Shown piece after piece: positions 37,745 through 48,883 of a stretch of DNA of 64,000 nucleotides; position 1 is the first letter of the stretch, and each line of letters begins with the position of its first letter. The stretch covers positions 513,515-577,514 of the forward strand of contig NZ_KZ826482.1 in NCBI RefSeq assembly GCF_003205515.1, in the 5' to 3' direction. The notes under the pieces are model-generated. The model made no database searches, had not been told where the DNA came from, and saw only the letters and a program-made list of their open reading frames with translations. The position numbers were made by a program, and so were the translations under genes. The DNA is from Litorivita pollutaquae. GTDB taxonomy: Bacteria > Pseudomonadota > Alphaproteobacteria > Rhodobacterales > Rhodobacteraceae.

Positions 37745-38883
37745 TGGCTTTGTCCTTCATTGCTCTGATTGGCGGTTTGTTTCGGCCGCCATCCTTTGGC
37801 AAGCGCCTCGACCATCTCCGATAAATCATTCGCCGCATCAGGCTTACCCACACGCAGCGCCGCTTGCGACATTTGAAGCGCCCCGTCGGGTTGCCCCAAA
37901 ACCGCAGTTATCTGCGCGCAAAGCACATCGGGTGCAAGCGCATCTTCGGGGATCAGGATCGCCGCCCCGGCGTCAACCAACCCGCGCGCATTGGCGGTTT
38001 GGTGATCGCCGGTCGCCGCCGCAAAAGGCACCAAGATAGAGGGGCGTCCGATGACGCTAATGTCGGCGACCGAGGAAGCTCCTGATCGTGAAATCACCAA
38101 TTGCGCTTCGCTCATCCGGCGCGGCACATCATGGAAAAACGGTTCCACCTCCGCATCTATTCCATGGTTGGCGTAAAATTCGGCAACCCGTGCGCCATCC
38201 TCGCTGCGGGCCTGATGGGCCACGCGAATATTGCGCAAGACCTCTGGCGGTAACATCGCAATTGCTTCGGGCACCACATCCGACAGAATCCGCGCGCCCT
38301 GACTGCCGCCCATAACAAGGATCGACATCGGGTAATCGCCCGGCACAATATACCCCGCACCGGCGCGCTCCAAAACCGCGCCGCGCACCGGGTTTCCCGT
38401 ATGAAACCCCTGCACGCCCTCGGGCAAATCGGTTGGCCACGTGCCGCAGGCCACGGCGTCAACGCGTTTGGAAAACACCTTGTTCACACGCCCCAAAATT
38501 CCGTTTTGTTCATGGATCATCCGCGGTTTGCGCAACAATGTCGCCGCCGCAATCGCAGGGATCGACGGGTAGCCCCCAAAGCCCACAACAACGTCGGGCT
38601 TGTCACGCATCATCCGAAGGGTCGCACCAAACACGCCGCCCAGAATACGAAACGGCACCGCCAGTTTCGCCGCCACGCCGCCGCGGGCAAACGTGGCGCT
38701 GCTGATCTCTTCGATCTCGACAGAATGGGGGAACCCGCCGGTATAGCGCGCGCCGCGCGCATCTGTGCTGAGCTTGACCCGCCAGCCTTTGCGCAACATC
38801 ACCTCGGCCAAGGCCTGCGCGGGGAACATGTGACCGCCGGTGCCCCCTGCCGCGATCACCAAAAGAGGTGTGTTCACTTTCAT
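37741..38883 (-). CDS. murG: UDP-GlcNAc:lipid I GlcNAc transferase
   Basis: Membrane-associated GT-B glycosyltransferase that converts lipid I to lipid II. It has 380 residues. Motifs: [21 protein letters not shown] (first glycine-rich loop), [32 protein letters not shown], the second loop [18 protein letters not shown], and [22 protein letters not shown] for UDP-GlcNAc binding. It lies between ftsW (24 nt upstream) and murC (ATGA overlap). Confidence 0.98.
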   Translation of the reverse strand: MKVNTPLLVIAAGGTGGHMFPAQALAEVMLRKGWRVKLSTDARGARYTGGFPHSVEIEEISSATFARGGVAAKLAVPFRILGGVFGATLRMMRDKPDVVVGFGGYPSIPAIAAATLLRKPRMIHEQNGILGRVNKVFSKRVDAVACGTWPTDLPEGVQGFHTGNPVRGAVLERAGAGYIVPGDYPMSILVMGGSQGARILSDVVPEAIAMLPPEVLRNIRVAHQARSEDGARVAEFYANHGIDAEVEPFFHDVPRRMSEAQLVISRSGASSVADISVIGRPSILVPFAAATGDHQTANARGLVDAGAAILIPEDALAPDVLCAQITAVLGQPDGALQMSQAALRVGKPDAANDLSEMVEALAKGWRPKQTANQSNEGQSQ

Positions 38884-38907
38884 TCTTACGCCCTATTCTT
38901 GCCCACG

Positions 38908-40074
38908 TTACCGCCCGCGCCCGCGCAGGATGTCGCCAATCTCGCCTTGTGGCCGGGTGCGGGTAAAGGCCAGCAACATGCCAACCGCAATTCCCGAAGC
39001 AATCACCGACGATCCGCCATAGCTGACGAAGGGCAAGGTCATGCCTTTGGCCGGCAAAAGCCGCACCGCCACGCCCATGTTGATCATCGCTTGCACACCA
39101 AACATGCAGGCCAATCCGGTGCCCGCAAGGCGGATGAACGGATCACGTTCGCGCATCAACCGCATGAGCGAACGCACCACGATAAAGGCGTAGAGCGCGA
39201 TGATGATCAGCACCAAAATCAACCCGTATTCCTCGGCCGCCACTGCGATGATAAAATCGGTATGGGCATCAGGCAGCGACCATTTCACTTGCCCTTCGCC
39301 GACCCCGACGCCGAAAAAGCCACCTTCGCGGATCGCATTGGTGGCATATCCCAACTGCGTCGTCGGATCGACATCGGGGTTCAAAAACCCGTCGATGCGG
39401 CGGGCGAAATGCTCGGAGTTATTATAGGCAAAACTGCCCGCAACGACGACCAATCCGGCAATCGACAAAAGCAATATCATCGGCGCGCCGGCGACAAAGA
39501 ACATCACACCCCAACCGAAAAGAACCAAGGATGCTTGCCCGAAATCGGGCTGCATCGCCAAAAAGGCAACGATCACCACCGCCAAAATGAAAGACCAGCT
39601 CATCCCGGGAGGGCCGTTGATTTCATGGTTCGCGGCCATCATCCATGCGGCGACCACCACAAATCCGGGTTTGAGAAATTCCGACGGCTGCAGCGAGGCG
39701 AACCCAAGGCTATACCAGCGCACCGCACCCTTGCCGAAATCCGTGCCAAACACCGGCAACAGCATCAGCGCCACAAAGGCCGCCAAAAACCCCAGCACCG
39801 CCAAACGCCGCACCAGATTGGGATTCATCATCGAGGTGATCATCATCGCCACCATCGCCACGCCGCCAAAAATCGCCTGACGTTGGACATAATGGAAATG
39901 TTCGAATCCGTTCTTCGCGGCCAAGGGGGGCGACGCCGCCAGCCCAAGCAAAATCCCAACGCCAAAAAGCGTCAAAATGCACGTCATCGACCATTTGTCG
40001 ATCGTGCGCCACCATTTGGGAAGAACCGGCTCGACATCCCGAACGGGAATCGTGCCATAGACCATTTCTGTCAT
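38908..40074 (-). CDS. ftsW: Divisome SEDS glycosyltransferase FtsW
   Basis: Polytopic SEDS protein that polymerises lipid II into septal glycan together with FtsI. It has 388 residues and about ten hydrophobic helices. Typical segments are LASPPLAAKNGFEHFHYVQRQ, FGKGAVRWYSLGFASLQPSEFLKPG, MQPDFGQASLVL, EGQVKWSLPDAHTDFIIAVAAEEYG, and LLPAKGMTLPFVSYGGSSVIASG near the end. The ATG at 40074 is chosen. A GTG 18 nt earlier is possible. The gene upstream on the chromosome (40240-41448) is on the opposite strand, so ftsW needs a promoter in 40075-40239 or read-through from murD. Confidence 0.97.
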   Translation of the reverse strand: MTEMVYGTIPVRDVEPVLPKWWRTIDKWSMTCILTLFGVGILLGLAASPPLAAKNGFEHFHYVQRQAIFGGVAMVAMMITSMMNPNLVRRLAVLGFLAAFVALMLLPVFGTDFGKGAVRWYSLGFASLQPSEFLKPGFVVVAAWMMAANHEINGPPGMSWSFILAVVIVAFLAMQPDFGQASLVLFGWGVMFFVAGAPMILLLSIAGLVVVAGSFAYNNSEHFARRIDGFLNPDVDPTTQLGYATNAIREGGFFGVGVGEGQVKWSLPDAHTDFIIAVAAEEYGLILVLIIIALYAFIVVRSLMRLMRERDPFIRLAGTGLACMFGVQAMINMGVAVRLLPAKGMTLPFVSYGGSSVIASGIAVGMLLAFTRTRPQGEIGDILRGRGR

Positions 40075-40239
40075 GGGTAAACTGCCTAACACTGCCTCAT
40101 CAAACGGCCCCTAAATAGTGGGTCCGAACCGCCCGTTTGCCGGGTCTGGCTATAAGTGTAGCGCGAAAATTCATGCGGCGCTAGCCTTTAGGGGCACAAA
40201 CACCTTGCCAAACGGCGCTTTGCGCGGCACCTCACCCGC

Positions 40240-41448
40240 ATGGAACACCGGCATGCAAACTACGACACATTGGTCCTTGGCGCAGGGGCGGCGGGGATGA
40301 TGTGCGCCGCACATGCGGGGGCGCGCGGCGGGCGGGTATTGGTGATCGACCACGCCAAAGCCGCAGGCGAGAAAATCCGTATCTCCGGCGGTGGTCGGTG
40401 TAATTTCACTAACATGTATGCCGGGCATGAAAATTTCATAGGGCAAAACAAGCACTTCCATAAATCCGCGCTGAGCCGTTACACACAATGGGATTTTCTG
40501 GATCTGGTGCAAAAACACGGCATCGCCTGGCACGAAAAAACGCTCGGTCAACTGTTTTGCGACCAAAGCGCCAAGCAGATCGTCGCCATGCTGTGCGACG
40601 AAATGGCCAGAACCGGCGCGCATCTATCTGTGGACACCTCGATCATCGAAATCACCCACACCGATGGGCGGTTTCACGCCACATTAGAGGTGTCCGGCAA
40701 ACGCAAGACCGTCACCGCCCGCCATATGGTCGTCGCCACCGGTGCGAAATCCATCCCGAAAATGGGCGCGACCGGAGTTGCCTATCAAATCGCGGCGCAA
40801 TTCGGCATGGGCGTCACCGACACCCGCGCAGGCCTCGTGCCCTTCACCTTTCCCGAGGGGCGATTTGTGCCGCTGGCCGGCCTTGCCCTCCCCGTGCGGG
40901 CGACGGCGGGGGGCGTCAGCTTTGACGAAAACATGCTTTTCACCCATCGCGGATTGTCCGGACCGGCGATGTTGCAAATCTCGTCTTACTGGCGCGAAGG
41001 CGAGGAGATCGAGATCAACCTTTTGCCCGCAGCAGACCCGTTTGAAATCCTGCGCGCCAAGCGCCAAGAGCAAGGTCGCAAAAACCTGAGCACCGAATTG
41101 GCCAGCCTCCTGCCTGCGAAACTGGCCGAGGATCTCAGCAAATCCTGGACCCTCAAAGGCAATTTGGCCGATCAAAGCGATGCCGCGTTGCGGGCACTGT
41201 CAGAGCGCCTCACCGGCCTGCGGCTGACGCCATCAGGCACCGAAGGATACCGCACCGCCGAAGTCACGGTGGGCGGGGTCGACACCGACGGATTATCGTC
41301 GACCTCGATGATGTCGAAAACCGTAGACGGCCTTTATTTTATTGGAGAAAGTGTCGATGTCACCGGCTGGCTCGGCGGCTATAATTTCCAATGGGCATGG
41401 TCTTCGGGCGTCGCGGCGGGCAAGGACATTGCCGCACGATCGCCCTAG
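40240..41448 (+). CDS. HI0933/BaiN-type FAD-dependent oxidoreductase
   Basis: Flavoprotein of 402 residues. The N-terminal Rossmann motif [30 protein letters not shown] is followed by [16 protein letters not shown], the signature of the HI0933-like family. [46 protein letters not shown] and the closing [25 protein letters not shown] complete it. The physiological substrate of this family is mostly unknown. It is the only plus-strand gene inside the dcw cluster. Its stop overlaps the murD stop by 4 nt tail-to-tail, and it is divergent from ftsW. Confidence 0.9.
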   Translation: MEHRHANYDTLVLGAGAAGMMCAAHAGARGGRVLVIDHAKAAGEKIRISGGGRCNFTNMYAGHENFIGQNKHFHKSALSRYTQWDFLDLVQKHGIAWHEKTLGQLFCDQSAKQIVAMLCDEMARTGAHLSVDTSIIEITHTDGRFHATLEVSGKRKTVTARHMVVATGAKSIPKMGATGVAYQIAAQFGMGVTDTRAGLVPFTFPEGRFVPLAGLALPVRATAGGVSFDENMLFTHRGLSGPAMLQISSYWREGEEIEINLLPAADPFEILRAKRQEQGRKNLSTELASLLPAKLAEDLSKSWTLKGNLADQSDAALRALSERLTGLRLTPSGTEGYRTAEVTVGGVDTDGLSSTSMMSKTVDGLYFIGESVDVTGWLGGYNFQWAWSSGVAAGKDIAARSP

Positions 41449-42851
41449 GCCGCGCCCGTCACTTTTGCCACCTGCACCATGAAATCCTCGCCGCGCCGCT
41501 CGAAGCTGTCGTATTGATCGAAACTCGCCGCCGCAGGCGCCAAAAGCACCGTATCACCCGCCTCGGCCTCCGCTGCCGCGCGGCGCACCGCCTCTTCCAT
41601 CGTGGTGCACACCTCGGTCTCGACGCCGCTCAATTGTATTGCAAACCCTGCGGCTTCGCGCCCGATCACATAGGCTTTGACCACCGCGCCCGCCGCATCG
41701 GACAATGCCGACACGCCGCCTTCTTTTTCCAATCCGCCGCATATCCAACGGATGCGTTTGAATGCTGACAAAGCCTTGGCGGCGCTGTCGACATTGGTGG
41801 CCTTACTGTCATTCACATAGGTGACGCCGCCCGCTTCGGCGACGATCTGGCTGCGGTGCGGCAACCCGCCATAACTCAAAAAACCCTGTTCAATCACCCG
41901 CGGCGCGAGGCCAAGCGTCCGGCACACCGCATAGGCCGCGCAAGCATTTTGATGGTTATGCACCCCCGGCAACCCCTTGATCGCGCGTAGGTCGATCGAC
42001 CCGATCTGCTTGCCCTTTCGGTATTCGCTGAGGAACCCCTTGCGCGCGAACACCATCCATCCGGCACCGGTCAGTTTTTGCCCCGAAGAAACACGAATGA
42101 CCCGATCATCCCCCGCCCCTTCGGACATCTGATTGGCAAGGTAATGCCCCTCGGCCTCGTCCACACCGATCACGGCGCGGTCTGGTCCGCCCTCGGCGAA
42201 AAGTCGGCGCTTGGCGGCGAAATACCCGCCCATACCGCCGTGCCGATCAAGATGGTCGGCAGAAAGATTGGTGAACACCGCCACATCAGGCGTCAACGCG
42301 CGGGCCAGATCGGTTTGATAGCTCGACAATTCCAAAACCACGACACCGCCATCGTCAGGCTCGTCAATATCAAGAACCCCGCGCCCGATGTTCCCCGCAA
42401 GTTGCACGGATTTTCCAGCGGTTTCAAGCACATGCGCAATCAATGCCGAGGTGGTGGATTTGCCGTTCGAGCCGGTGATCGCGACCACCTTGGGCGGTGT
42501 TTCATAATCGCTCCAATCCTCGGTGGCGAAGCTGCGAAAGAAGAGCCCAATGTCATTGTCCACCGGAACCCCCGCCGCCCATGCCGCCGCCACATAAGGG
42601 TTCGGGGCGGGGTAGAGGTGCGGAATACCCGGCGAAACAACAAGGAGCGCAACGCCGTCAAAGGCGCCGCTGCGACTCAAATCGGATGTCTCGAAGCCTT
42701 CGGCCTCGGCCCGCGCGCGCGCATCGCTGTTGTCGTCCCAACAGACCGGATGTGCGCCGCCTGCCCTCAGTGCCCGCGCCGCCGTCAGACCCGAACGTCC
42801 CAGCCCTAAAACCGCCACCCGTGCGCCTGTATATCCTTGAACTGGAATCAT
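41445..42851 (-). CDS. murD: UDP-N-acetylmuramoylalanine--D-glutamate ligase
   Basis: Adds D-Glu to UDP-MurNAc-L-Ala. It has 468 residues. Motifs: [18 protein letters not shown] in the N-terminal domain, the P-loop [36 protein letters not shown], and [26 protein letters not shown]; the C-terminal domain starts at [25 protein letters not shown]. The order mraY-murD-[plus-strand gene]-ftsW is as usual, apart from the opposite-strand insertion. A 138-nt spacer separates it from mraY. Confidence 0.98.
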   Translation of the reverse strand: MIPVQGYTGARVAVLGLGRSGLTAARALRAGGAHPVCWDDNSDARARAEAEGFETSDLSRSGAFDGVALLVVSPGIPHLYPAPNPYVAAAWAAGVPVDNDIGLFFRSFATEDWSDYETPPKVVAITGSNGKSTTSALIAHVLETAGKSVQLAGNIGRGVLDIDEPDDGGVVVLELSSYQTDLARALTPDVAVFTNLSADHLDRHGGMGGYFAAKRRLFAEGGPDRAVIGVDEAEGHYLANQMSEGAGDDRVIRVSSGQKLTGAGWMVFARKGFLSEYRKGKQIGSIDLRAIKGLPGVHNHQNACAAYAVCRTLGLAPRVIEQGFLSYGGLPHRSQIVAEAGGVTYVNDSKATNVDSAAKALSAFKRIRWICGGLEKEGGVSALSDAAGAVVKAYVIGREAAGFAIQLSGVETEVCTTMEEAVRRAAAEAEAGDTVLLAPAAASFDQYDSFERRGEDFMVQVAKVTGAA

Positions 42852-42989
42852 CTTTCGCCCCGATTAAGTGTTCCCGCACAGTGCCGAATGCAGCGCAGGG
42901 CCGCAAGACGGGGTCGCGGATCGCGGCCCTGCCTTAGGCAGATACAGCGCACCACCGGCAAAGGGATACGCCGCGCCCGTTCGAAATGC

Positions 42990-44072
42990 CTAGCGCACCT
43001 TCAATGTGGCCAAACCAATCATCGCAAGGATCAACGCAATGATCCAAAACCGGATCACGATCTGTGGCTCGGCCCAGCCTTTTTTCTCATAGTGATGATG
43101 GATCGGCGCCATCAGGAAAACCCGTTTGCCGGTCCGTTTGAAATACAAAACCTGAATAATCACCGACAACGCCTCGACCACGAAAAGCCCCCCGACAACC
43201 GCCCAAACGATCTCGTGTTTGGCGGCGACGGCAATGGCCCCCAAAGCCCCACCAAGCGCCAAAGATCCGGTATCGCCCATGAACACGGCAGCGGGCGGTG
43301 CATTGTACCAAAGAAAGCCCAAACCGCCGCCAATCAAGGCCGCGACAAAGACCAATATCTCAGAGGTGCCCAAAACATGGTGCACCCCCAGATATCCGGC
43401 AAACACCGCGTTGCCAACAAAGTAGGAAATAAGGCCCAGCGTGCCGCTGGCGATCATCACCGGCATGATAGCCAACCCATCAAGACCGTCCGTCAGGTTC
43501 ACCGCATTGGCCGATCCGACAATCACGATCATCGCAAAGGGGATGAACACATATCCAAGATTGATCAAAGTGTCCTTGAACACCGGCAGGGCAATTTGGT
43601 TTTGCAACTCGACCGGATGGTAACAGGTTGCCCAATAGGCCGCGATGCCAGATATCAAAAAGCCCAACAAAAGCCGCACCTTACCGGGCACACCTGCGGT
43701 GTTCTGCTTGGAGACTTTGGCATAGTCATCGGCAAATCCGATGAGGCCGAACGCGATGGTGACAAAGAGGATCATCCAGATAAACGGATTGTCCCAACGC
43801 GCCCACAACAGCGTCGAGGTCAACAAGGCCCCAACAATCAAAAGCCCGCCCATCGTCGGCGTCCCGGCTTTGACAAAATGGCCTTCGGGACCATCATCGC
43901 GGATCGGCTGGCCTTTGCCTTGGCGGCGGCGCAGCACGTTGATCAATGGCAAACCAAAGATAAATCCGAACAGAAGCGCCGTCATAAAGGCACCGCCCGC
44001 GCGGAAGGTCGTATAGCGGAACAGATTGAAAAAATCCCCGCCGTCCGACAATTCGGTTAGCCAATAAAACAT
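42990..44072 (-). CDS. mraY: Phospho-MurNAc-pentapeptide translocase
   Basis: Polytopic membrane enzyme that transfers phospho-MurNAc-pentapeptide to undecaprenyl phosphate, giving lipid I. It has 360 residues and about ten spans. Catalytic motifs: [14 protein letters not shown] with the Asp pair, [30 protein letters not shown], and the [13 protein letters not shown] loop with the HHH motif. The ATG at 44072 follows AAGGGATG. In-frame starts to 44147 are upstream of that site and are rejected. It follows murF by 81 nt. Confidence 0.98.
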   Translation of the reverse strand: MFYWLTELSDGGDFFNLFRYTTFRAGGAFMTALLFGFIFGLPLINVLRRRQGKGQPIRDDGPEGHFVKAGTPTMGGLLIVGALLTSTLLWARWDNPFIWMILFVTIAFGLIGFADDYAKVSKQNTAGVPGKVRLLLGFLISGIAAYWATCYHPVELQNQIALPVFKDTLINLGYVFIPFAMIVIVGSANAVNLTDGLDGLAIMPVMIASGTLGLISYFVGNAVFAGYLGVHHVLGTSEILVFVAALIGGGLGFLWYNAPPAAVFMGDTGSLALGGALGAIAVAAKHEIVWAVVGGLFVVEALSVIIQVLYFKRTGKRVFLMAPIHHHYEKKGWAEPQIVIRFWIIALILAMIGLATLKVR

Positions 44073-44153
44073 GCAATACATCCCTTGTGCAGTTTCTCGC
44101 AGAGGTCTCCCCCCGATACATACGCGCTGCCCACCTCGGAGCGGCAAGGCAAA

Positions 44154-45593
44154 TCAATTCCGCGCGGCTTGGCCCAATTTGCGCAGCGCGTCAACAACCG
44201 TGCTGACCTTGCTGCCTTTGGAGCCTTTCACCAGCACCACATCCCCAGCATCTACAAGCTGATATACAATGGCCGCGATCTGCGGCGCATCGTCTACCCA
44301 TTTGCCGCGCCGTTCTTCTGGCAAAGCCTCATAGAGCGCGCGCATTCGCGGCCCAACGCAATGCACCAGATCGAGATCGGCAATGAACGACAAGCCGGCA
44401 AGCCCCGCATGCATCGCGATCTCATCGGGCCCCAGTTCGAGCATATCGCCCAAAATCGCAATCCTGCGCCCGCGATGCACACGGCCCACCCCATCTTTGG
44501 GCCGGGCTGCGGCCAACACCTCAAGCGCCGCCGCCATCGAGGTCGGGTTGGCATTGAAGGCATCGTCAATCAGCTCCATCACCGCGTCGTCGTCATCCCG
44601 ATCAAGACAGATTTCCTCGCGGGTGCCGCGACCGGCCGGCGGGCGCCACCGGCCAATATCCGTCGCCGCAATGGCCGTATCGGCGCCAAGCGCTTCGGCC
44701 ACGGCCAAAACGCCCAGAGCGTTCATCGCAAAATGCCGCCCTGCACTGTCCAATTTAAAATGCACCGGCGCACCGGAAATCTGTGCGCTGACCACGGTGG
44801 TATCGTCGATCAACTTGATCCCGGTGAGGCGATAATCCGGCGCAGTGGTTCCAAAACCGACGATCCGCGCATTTTGCGCTTGTGCGGCGGCACGCAACAT
44901 TGGCGACACCTCAAGATCGGCATTGATCACCGCCACGCCATGCGGCTCCAGCCCGCGAAAAATCTCGGCCTTCTCGCGCGCGATGCCTTCGATATTCTCG
45001 AACGCCTCGAGATGCGCCGCCGCCACCGTGGTGATCATTGCCACATCGGGCCGCGTCATCATCGCCAGCGGCGCAATTTCACCCGCGTGGTTCATGCCGA
45101 TCTCGATCACGGCAAATTCGGTATCCTGCGGCATCCGCGCCAGCGTCAGCGGCACGCCCCAATGGTTGTTGTAGCTGGCCTCGGCGACATGGGTGCGCCC
45201 CTGCCCGGCCAAAACATCACGGAGCATTTCCTTGGTCGAGGTTTTTCCGACCGATCCGGTGACGGCAACGACGCGCGCGTTTGCGCGTGCCCGTGCGGCG
45301 CGGCCCAGGGCCTCAAGCGCCGGTAGAACCTCATCAACGATCAAGAGGGGCGCGTCGTCTGCCACCCCCTCGGGGCGATGCGTGACCATGGCTGCCCCTG
45401 CGCCCTTTTCCAAAGCCTGCGCGACAAACTCATGCCCATCGCGCGCGTCGGCCAGCGCCACAAATAAATCGCCCTTTTGTATGGTGCGGGTGTCGATCGA
45501 CACGCCCGAAGTCGCCCATTCGCAAGTGGCATGCCCATCCGTGGCGACCACCGCATCCGCAGAGGTCCAAAGCGGTTCTTGCGCCTGTGTCAT
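44154..45593 (-). CDS. murF: UDP-MurNAc-tripeptide--D-Ala-D-Ala ligase
   Basis: Completes the pentapeptide by adding D-Ala-D-Ala. It has 479 residues. Motifs: SIDTRTIQKGDLFVALADARDGHEFV in the N-terminal domain, the P-loop AVTGSVGKTSTKEMLRDVL, NNHWGVPLTLARMP, EIGMNHAGEIAPLAMM, and FNANPTSMAAALEVLAA. The start overlaps the murE stop as ATGA, implying coupled translation. Confidence 0.98.
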   Translation of the reverse strand: MTQAQEPLWTSADAVVATDGHATCEWATSGVSIDTRTIQKGDLFVALADARDGHEFVAQALEKGAGAAMVTHRPEGVADDAPLLIVDEVLPALEALGRAARARANARVVAVTGSVGKTSTKEMLRDVLAGQGRTHVAEASYNNHWGVPLTLARMPQDTEFAVIEIGMNHAGEIAPLAMMTRPDVAMITTVAAAHLEAFENIEGIAREKAEIFRGLEPHGVAVINADLEVSPMLRAAAQAQNARIVGFGTTAPDYRLTGIKLIDDTTVVSAQISGAPVHFKLDSAGRHFAMNALGVLAVAEALGADTAIAATDIGRWRPPAGRGTREEICLDRDDDDAVMELIDDAFNANPTSMAAALEVLAAARPKDGVGRVHRGRRIAILGDMLELGPDEIAMHAGLAGLSFIADLDLVHCVGPRMRALYEALPEERRGKWVDDAPQIAAIVYQLVDAGDVVLVKGSKGSKVSTVVDALRKLGQAARN

Positions 45594-47077
45594 GCCAATC
45601 CTCCGTCCAATGCCGACACTGCGACGCTGGCCTGTTCGGCATCGTCGAAAGGAAAGACATCATCGCCGACGGTCTGTCCGGTTTCATGCCCCTTGCCCGC
45701 AATGAGCAACGCATCCCCCGGCCCAAGCGCATCGACACCGCGCAAAATCGCTTCGGCGCGGTCACCGATTTCCTGCGCCGCAGGACAGCCCAGCAACACC
45801 GCCGCACGGATCATCGCCGGATCTTCGGAGCGCGGGTTGTCATCGGTCACAATCACCAGATCCGCCGCTGCCGCTGCGGCCTCGCCCATCAACGGGCGTT
45901 TGGTCGCATCGCGGTCGCCGCCGGCGCCAATAATCGCCACAAGCCGCCCCATCACATGCGGGCGCAGCGCCTTGAGCGCCGTCGCCACCGCATCGGGCGT
46001 ATGGGCGTAATCGACAAACACCGCCGCGCCGTTTTCACGTTTGGCCGCCAATTGCATGCGCCCGCGCACCGTGGTCAGATGCGGCAAGGTCTCGAACACG
46101 CGATACGGATCGCCCCCGCACGCAATCACCAAACCCGCCGCCAATGCGATATTTTCGGCTTGGAACCCGCCAATCAGCGGCAAATGCACCTGCTGCGCGC
46201 GGCCTTCCCATTCAAACAGCAAATCCTGACCGTGTGCGGTATAGCGTTGCCCTTGAATATGCAGATCCGCGCCGTCGGTGCGCCCCACGGTGATCAAATC
46301 CTGTCCACGATTGGCCACGACTTCGACCATGTCACCGCCGCGCGCGCCGTCGATATTGATCACGGCGGTGCCGTCTTCGGGTAGAACGCGGGCGAAAAGC
46401 CCGGCCTTGGCGGCAAAATAAGCGTCAAAATTTTCATGATAATCAAGGTGGTCTTGGGTGAAATTCGTGAACCCTGCGGCTCTCAACTGCACCCCGTCCA
46501 ACCGGCGCTGCGCAAGCCCGTGGCTTGAGGCCTCCATCGCCGCATGGGTGACGCCCGCCCCCGCCGCCGCCGCCAATGTGCGGTGCAATGTGATGGGTTC
46601 CGGCGTGGTGTGATGCAGCGGCGCGGTCCATGCGCCCTCGACCCCTGTGGTGCCAAGGTTGATCGCTTCATGACCCAGTTCGGACCAGATCTGCCGCACG
46701 AACGTCGCCACCGAAGTTTTGCCATTGGTGCCTGTTACGGCGACCATGGTTTCGGGCTGTCCGCCCGACCATAAAGCAGCGGTATAGGCGAGGGTCTGTC
46801 GCGGATCTTCGGCCACAATCAATGCGACATTCGAAGCCGCCAGAACCTGTGCGGCCATCCGCGCGCCCTCGGCATCGGTTAAAACAGCAACCGCGCCGCG
46901 CGCAATCGCAGTCTCAATAAACGTCGCCCCGTGCACCTTGGTGCCGGGCATCGCCGCAAACAATGTGCCGTCACGCACCTCGCGGCTATCGACGCAAAGA
47001 CCGGTGATCTCGGCCATCCGCCCACCCTGCGCGGTCAGGCCAAGCTCTGCGAGGGATTTAGCTGCGAAGCCTGCCAT
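45590..47077 (-). CDS. murE: UDP-MurNAc-L-Ala-D-Glu--diaminopimelate ligase
   Basis: Adds the third stem residue. It has 495 residues. The P-loop is AVTGTNGKTSVATFVRQIW, and the C-terminal domain contains the DNPR tetrapeptide (VTDDNPRSEDP), the specificity motif for meso-diaminopimelate, so the peptidoglycan is mDAP-type. Other landmarks are DSREVRDGTLFAAMPGTKVHG, the HHTTPEPITLHRTL segment and DYAHTPDAVATALKALR. ATG 47077 follows AGGTGACC. A frame extending to 47098 adds seven residues without a ribosome site. It sits 21 nt after ftsI. Confidence 0.98.
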   Translation of the reverse strand: MAGFAAKSLAELGLTAQGGRMAEITGLCVDSREVRDGTLFAAMPGTKVHGATFIETAIARGAVAVLTDAEGARMAAQVLAASNVALIVAEDPRQTLAYTAALWSGGQPETMVAVTGTNGKTSVATFVRQIWSELGHEAINLGTTGVEGAWTAPLHHTTPEPITLHRTLAAAAGAGVTHAAMEASSHGLAQRRLDGVQLRAAGFTNFTQDHLDYHENFDAYFAAKAGLFARVLPEDGTAVINIDGARGGDMVEVVANRGQDLITVGRTDGADLHIQGQRYTAHGQDLLFEWEGRAQQVHLPLIGGFQAENIALAAGLVIACGGDPYRVFETLPHLTTVRGRMQLAAKRENGAAVFVDYAHTPDAVATALKALRPHVMGRLVAIIGAGGDRDATKRPLMGEAAAAAADLVIVTDDNPRSEDPAMIRAAVLLGCPAAQEIGDRAEAILRGVDALGPGDALLIAGKGHETGQTVGDDVFPFDDAEQASVAVSALDGGLA

Positions 47078-47098
47078 TAGGTCACCTGTTTTGCGCAC

Positions 47099-48883
47099 TC
47101 AATTCGATGTCAGCGTTATACCAGCGATACGTGCAGGTTCAATCTCTGGACGCAAACCCAAAAGCGGCGCAACGCGGCGGATCATTTCAGCGGCGACCGG
47201 AACGGCGGTCCACCCTGCGGTGCGACGCGGTTTATCCCCCGAGGTTTCCACCGGCTCGTCCAACGTCACAATCAACACGTATTTCGGGTCCTCGGCAGGG
47301 AACATCGAAGCAAAGGTCGCGATGACCTTATCCTTATAATAGCCGCCGCCCATCTCTTTGGGTTTGTCCGCCGTGCCGGTTTTCCCCGCGACACTATATC
47401 CGCGCACATCGCCAAAGCTGGCCGTGCCTTCGCTCACCACTCTGCGCAGCATCTGGCGCGAGGCGGCGGCGACGTCCGGGCGCATGACCCGGGCACCATA
47501 TTGCGGACCGGTTTGCTTGAGCAGCGTCGGCACAACTTTGGTCCCGCCATTGGCAATCGCGGCGTATCCGGCAGCCAAATGCAAGGGCGAAACCGACAAC
47601 CCGTGCCCGTAGGAAATGGTCATGGTCGAAATCTCGGACCAGTTGGGCGGCAACAAAGGTCGCCCGCCCTGCGCCTCGATCATCTCCAACGGCACAGTTT
47701 CCAACAGACCCAGCTGCCCGAGGAAGTCGCGTTGGCGATTGACGCCGATCATCTGCGCAATCCGCGCCGTGCCAATGTTTGACGATTTCTCGATGATCTT
47801 CGAGACGGTCAATTCTTTGCCGTAATTGTGGAAATCACGAATCCGGTGGCGCCCCCACTTGAGCGGTCCGCGAATGTCGATCACGGTGTCAGCATTCACC
47901 AACCCCAATTCGATCGCTTGCGCCGTTGCGAAAATCTTAAAGGTCGAACCCAGCTCGTAAACCCCCTGGACCGCGCGATTGAAAAGCGGGCTGTCCGACG
48001 GCACGCCTTCGGTGGGCGGACGCGGGCGGTCATTCGGATCGAAATCCGGCAGGCTCGCCAACGCCACAACTTCGCCAGTGTGCACATCCATCAACACCGC
48101 TGCTGCGCCTTTGGCATTCATCAATTTCATGCCGCCATACAGGACCCGTTCGGTCGCCGCTTGCACGGTTAAATCCAATGACAATTCCAACGGCTTGGAC
48201 CCGCGCGCCGGATCGCGCAATTCCTTGTCATAGAACTTCTCGATCCCGGCGACGCCGATCACTTCGGCGGCGTGCACCCCTTCACGGCCAAAGCTCGCCC
48301 CGCCAAGAATATGCGCGGCAAGCGAGCCATTAGGATAAAGCCGCATTTCGCGCGGACCAAAGAGCAATCCGGGTTCGCCCAGATCATGCACCGCCTGCTT
48401 TTGCTCGGGGCTGATTTTTTTCTTGATCCACAAAAACTTACGCTTGCCGGTGAAGTCTTCGAGAAGATCATCGGCATTCAAGTCGGGGAAAATCTCTGTC
48501 AGCCCTGTCGCCGCACGCTCGCGGTCGATCATTTGCTGCGGCTGCGCGTATAGGCTGTGGGTTTCGAAATTCGTCGCCAGAATACGGCCATGACGGTCAA
48601 CAATGTCCGCCCGCTGCGTTAAAATCGACGCCCCCGCCGCAGAGGCGCGCGGCTCGCTTGGCTCGGAGCCAGACAGCATTCCCATCCGCACCCCCACCAC
48701 GACGAAGGCGCAAAAAAAGAACATGCCCAAAACCAAAAGCCGCCCCTCGGCGCGCATCCGCGATTTATCGCGCATCTGCTCATGACGCAGACGGATGTTC
48801 TCGCGCTCGATCGCATCGGGGTTCTCGCCCTTGCTGCGGGCGGGCAGAATACGCGCCAAAGGTCGCAACGGTGTACGGGTCAT
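47099..48883 (-). CDS. ftsI: Septal peptidoglycan transpeptidase FtsI (PBP3)
   Basis: Class B penicillin-binding protein that cross-links septal peptidoglycan with FtsW. It has 594 residues. A cytosolic tail of about 45 residues leads to one membrane span (LLVLGMFFFCAFVVVGVRMG), a pedestal domain (about 80-240, RADIVDRHGRILATN) and the transpeptidase domain with the active-site GSTFKIF (SXXK), SSN in EKSSNIG, and KTG in VAGKTGTAD. The ATG overlaps the ftsL stop as ATGA. Confidence 0.98.
   Translation of the reverse strand: MTRTPLRPLARILPARSKGENPDAIERENIRLRHEQMRDKSRMRAEGRLLVLGMFFFCAFVVVGVRMGMLSGSEPSEPRASAAGASILTQRADIVDRHGRILATNFETHSLYAQPQQMIDRERAATGLTEIFPDLNADDLLEDFTGKRKFLWIKKKISPEQKQAVHDLGEPGLLFGPREMRLYPNGSLAAHILGGASFGREGVHAAEVIGVAGIEKFYDKELRDPARGSKPLELSLDLTVQAATERVLYGGMKLMNAKGAAAVLMDVHTGEVVALASLPDFDPNDRPRPPTEGVPSDSPLFNRAVQGVYELGSTFKIFATAQAIELGLVNADTVIDIRGPLKWGRHRIRDFHNYGKELTVSKIIEKSSNIGTARIAQMIGVNRQRDFLGQLGLLETVPLEMIEAQGGRPLLPPNWSEISTMTISYGHGLSVSPLHLAAGYAAIANGGTKVVPTLLKQTGPQYGARVMRPDVAAASRQMLRRVVSEGTASFGDVRGYSVAGKTGTADKPKEMGGGYYKDKVIATFASMFPAEDPKYVLIVTLDEPVETSGDKPRRTAGWTAVPVAAEMIRRVAPLLGLRPEIEPARIAGITLTSN

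Noticed and set aside
38401..40080. Long plus-strand open frame (559 codons) antisense to murG and ftsW
   Set aside because: It is rich in His, Gln and Arg with no family content, and both strands cannot code here. murG and ftsW on the other strand are certain.
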